Shown: one piece after another, positions 5,896 through 6,709 of the stretch
Position numbering within the stretch: position 1 is the first letter of the stretch
Layout of the letters: each line of letters opens with the position of its first letter
NCBI GenBank assembly: GCA_003554345.1
Contig: PWGE01000117.1
Span: forward strand, 1 to 6,709
Length of the DNA: 6,709 bases
Direction: 5' to 3'
Source: T1SED10-198M sp003554345 [NCBI: Candidatus Sumerlaeota bacterium]
Lineage (GTDB): Bacteria > Sumerlaeota > T1SED10-198M
The notes under the pieces: model-generated
The model's input: only the letters and a program-made list of their open reading frames with translations
Told to the model about the DNA's origin: nothing
Databases searched by the model: none
Made by a program: the position numbers and the translations under genes

Positions 5896-5985
5896 ATGCC
5901 TATCTTATCTGACAGTGGACAATCTATATCCATTGGTAAAAGCCTCGTTCCTATCTCATTTTTGAATGAGAAAACTGATGATTGA
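5896..5985 (+). CDS. Small leader ORF upstream of rodA, 29 aa
   Basis: An ATG at 5896 is preceded by AGGTGG (5883-5888) at 7 nt, a better ribosome binding site than either candidate rodA start has. The frame encodes 29 residues, MPILSDSGQSISIGKSLVPI followed by a short polar end, and stops at TGA 5983-5985. The stop lies inside the first codons of rodA, with the rodA ATG and this TGA sharing the string ATGATTGA (5978-5985). There is no membrane segment and no run of regulatory codons such as an amino-acid cluster. It could be a translated leader coupling ribosomes to rodA, a small protein, or a chance frame. I know of no homologue. Confidence 0.4.
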   Translation: MPILSDSGQSISIGKSLVPISFLNEKTDD

Positions 5986-6709
5986 CTTTAAAATCAAACG
6001 CCGGTATCTTAATTTTCATTTTTATATTTCTATCCTGCTCCTTACTATCCTGGGTGCCATAACTCTTTACTCTTCAACTGCCACATTTCCTTCTTTACAT
6101 CATTTGTGGACCCGACACCTGATATTTACCGGCATTTCAATAACCCTTTTCTTATTTATCCAGATATTTGACTGGAAACGCTTGCAATGGATGATGGTTG
6201 TTTTCTATATAATTTCTCTGTTGATGCTGGTGGCGGTTTTATTTTTCGGGGTCCGTGTCTTCGGAGCTCAGCGGTGGCTTAATCTGGGAATAGTAAACCT
6301 TCAACCATCTGAGTTTGCAAAAGTAGGACTTGTTCTTTTTCTCAGTTACCTATTAGCTCAAAATCATCAATATATTAATTCCGGGAAATTTTTAGCGGGT
6401 TATTTCCTGGTTATTGCTCCACCGGTTTTTTTGATTTTCAAACAGCCTGATCTGGGTACCGCTCTGGCTTTATTTCCCATGTTTATTTCACTGCTGTTCT
6501 TTGCAGGAATATCCTCTAAAACTCTTATTAAAGGTTTTATACTGGTACTCATAGTGGGGAGTGTTTCCTTTCCCTTTACCTGGCAACGTCTTCCATCATA
6601 TCAAAAGGAACGAATCCATTCTTTCATATATCCCGAACAATACCCCCTCTCCAAAAGTTATAATATGCGACAGGCTAAAATTGCTATCGGTTCCGGGAAA
6701 GCTACAGGT
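5978..6709 (+). CDS. rodA: Rod shape-determining SEDS protein RodA (partial, N-terminal 244 aa)
   Basis: RodA is a polytopic membrane glycosyltransferase that polymerises lipid II into peptidoglycan during cell elongation, working with a class B penicillin-binding protein. Visible here are several membrane helices (first at about residues 15-31), the LGAITLYSS motif (25-33), the SEDS signature GAQRWLNLG...QPSEFAKVGL (96-118), KQPDLGTAL (155-163), and the start of SYNMRQAKIAIGSG (227-240), which in RodA precedes a Gly-Lys-Gly motif. KQPDLGTAL and the AIGSG stretch favour RodA over FtsW. The frame runs off the window, so the HTDF segment containing the catalytic Asp is not seen. Two starts are possible: ATG 5978, with a weak GAG 7 nt upstream, or ATG 5966, directly after an in-frame TGA and without a ribosome binding site. 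I chose 5978. Translation is probably coupled to the leader ORF. Confidence 0.93.
   Translation, partial: MIDFKIKRRYLNFHFYISILLLTILGAITLYSSTATFPSLHHLWTRHLIFTGISITLFLFIQIFDWKRLQWMMVVFYIISLLMLVAVLFFGVRVFGAQRWLNLGIVNLQPSEFAKVGLVLFLSYLLAQNHQYINSGKFLAGYFLVIAPPVFLIFKQPDLGTALALFPMFISLLFFAGISSKTLIKGFILVLIVGSVSFPFTWQRLPSYQKERIHSFIYPEQYPLSKSYNMRQAKIAIGSGKATG

Noticed and set aside
5966-5977. ATG at 5966 as the rodA start
   Set aside because: It directly follows an in-frame TGA and has no ribosome binding site. The ATG at 5978 overlaps the leader ORF stop and has a weak GAG upstream. Both remain possible.

Overview
This 6.7 kb window comes from a low-GC bacterium, most likely a Firmicute (Bacillota, Clostridia-like). 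The grounds are AT-rich DNA, strong sigma-A-type promoters (TTGACA/TATAAT variants), purine-rich Shine-Dalgarno sites, and single-copy housekeeping genes (rpoN, a ComF protein, rodA). The genus cannot be told from sequence alone. No mobile element, CRISPR array, rRNA or tRNA is visible.

Layout, left to right. (1) A leftward pair: a single-pass membrane-anchored protein that looks DUF3352-like (127-1677), followed 16 nt downstream by the start of a second membrane protein cut by the window edge (1-110). (2) A 390 bp divergent intergenic region (1678-2067) with promoters on both strands and two operator-like palindromes. (3) A rightward 2H-phosphoesterase / 2'-5' RNA ligase-family gene (2068-2688) whose near-ideal promoter lies so close to the ATG that its mRNA should be leaderless. 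(4) Leftward rpoN (sigma-54, 2685-4100), convergent with the 2H gene and sharing a CTAG that holds both stop codons. (5) A divergent promoter region (4101-4263), then a rightward lipoprotein of unknown function (4264-5058). (6) A leftward ComF-family gene (5047-5775) whose 3' end overlaps the lipoprotein gene by 12 bp. (7) A divergent promoter region (5776-5895) framed by a perfect 9-bp inverted repeat. From it a 29-codon leader ORF (5896-5985) runs into rodA (5978 to the window end) through an ATGATTGA overlap.

The genes do not form one pathway. They cover transcription (RpoN), probable RNA end chemistry (2H enzyme), DNA uptake or phosphoribosyl chemistry (ComF), cell elongation (RodA) and three envelope proteins. 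The most distinctive features are in gene arrangement: three divergent intergenic regions with symmetric sequence elements, two convergent gene pairs overlapping at their stops with no room for an intergenic terminator, one predicted leaderless mRNA, and one small ORF apparently coupled to rodA. No complete new multi-gene system is evident. The best leads are the rodA/comF control region and the 2H-rpoN pair.
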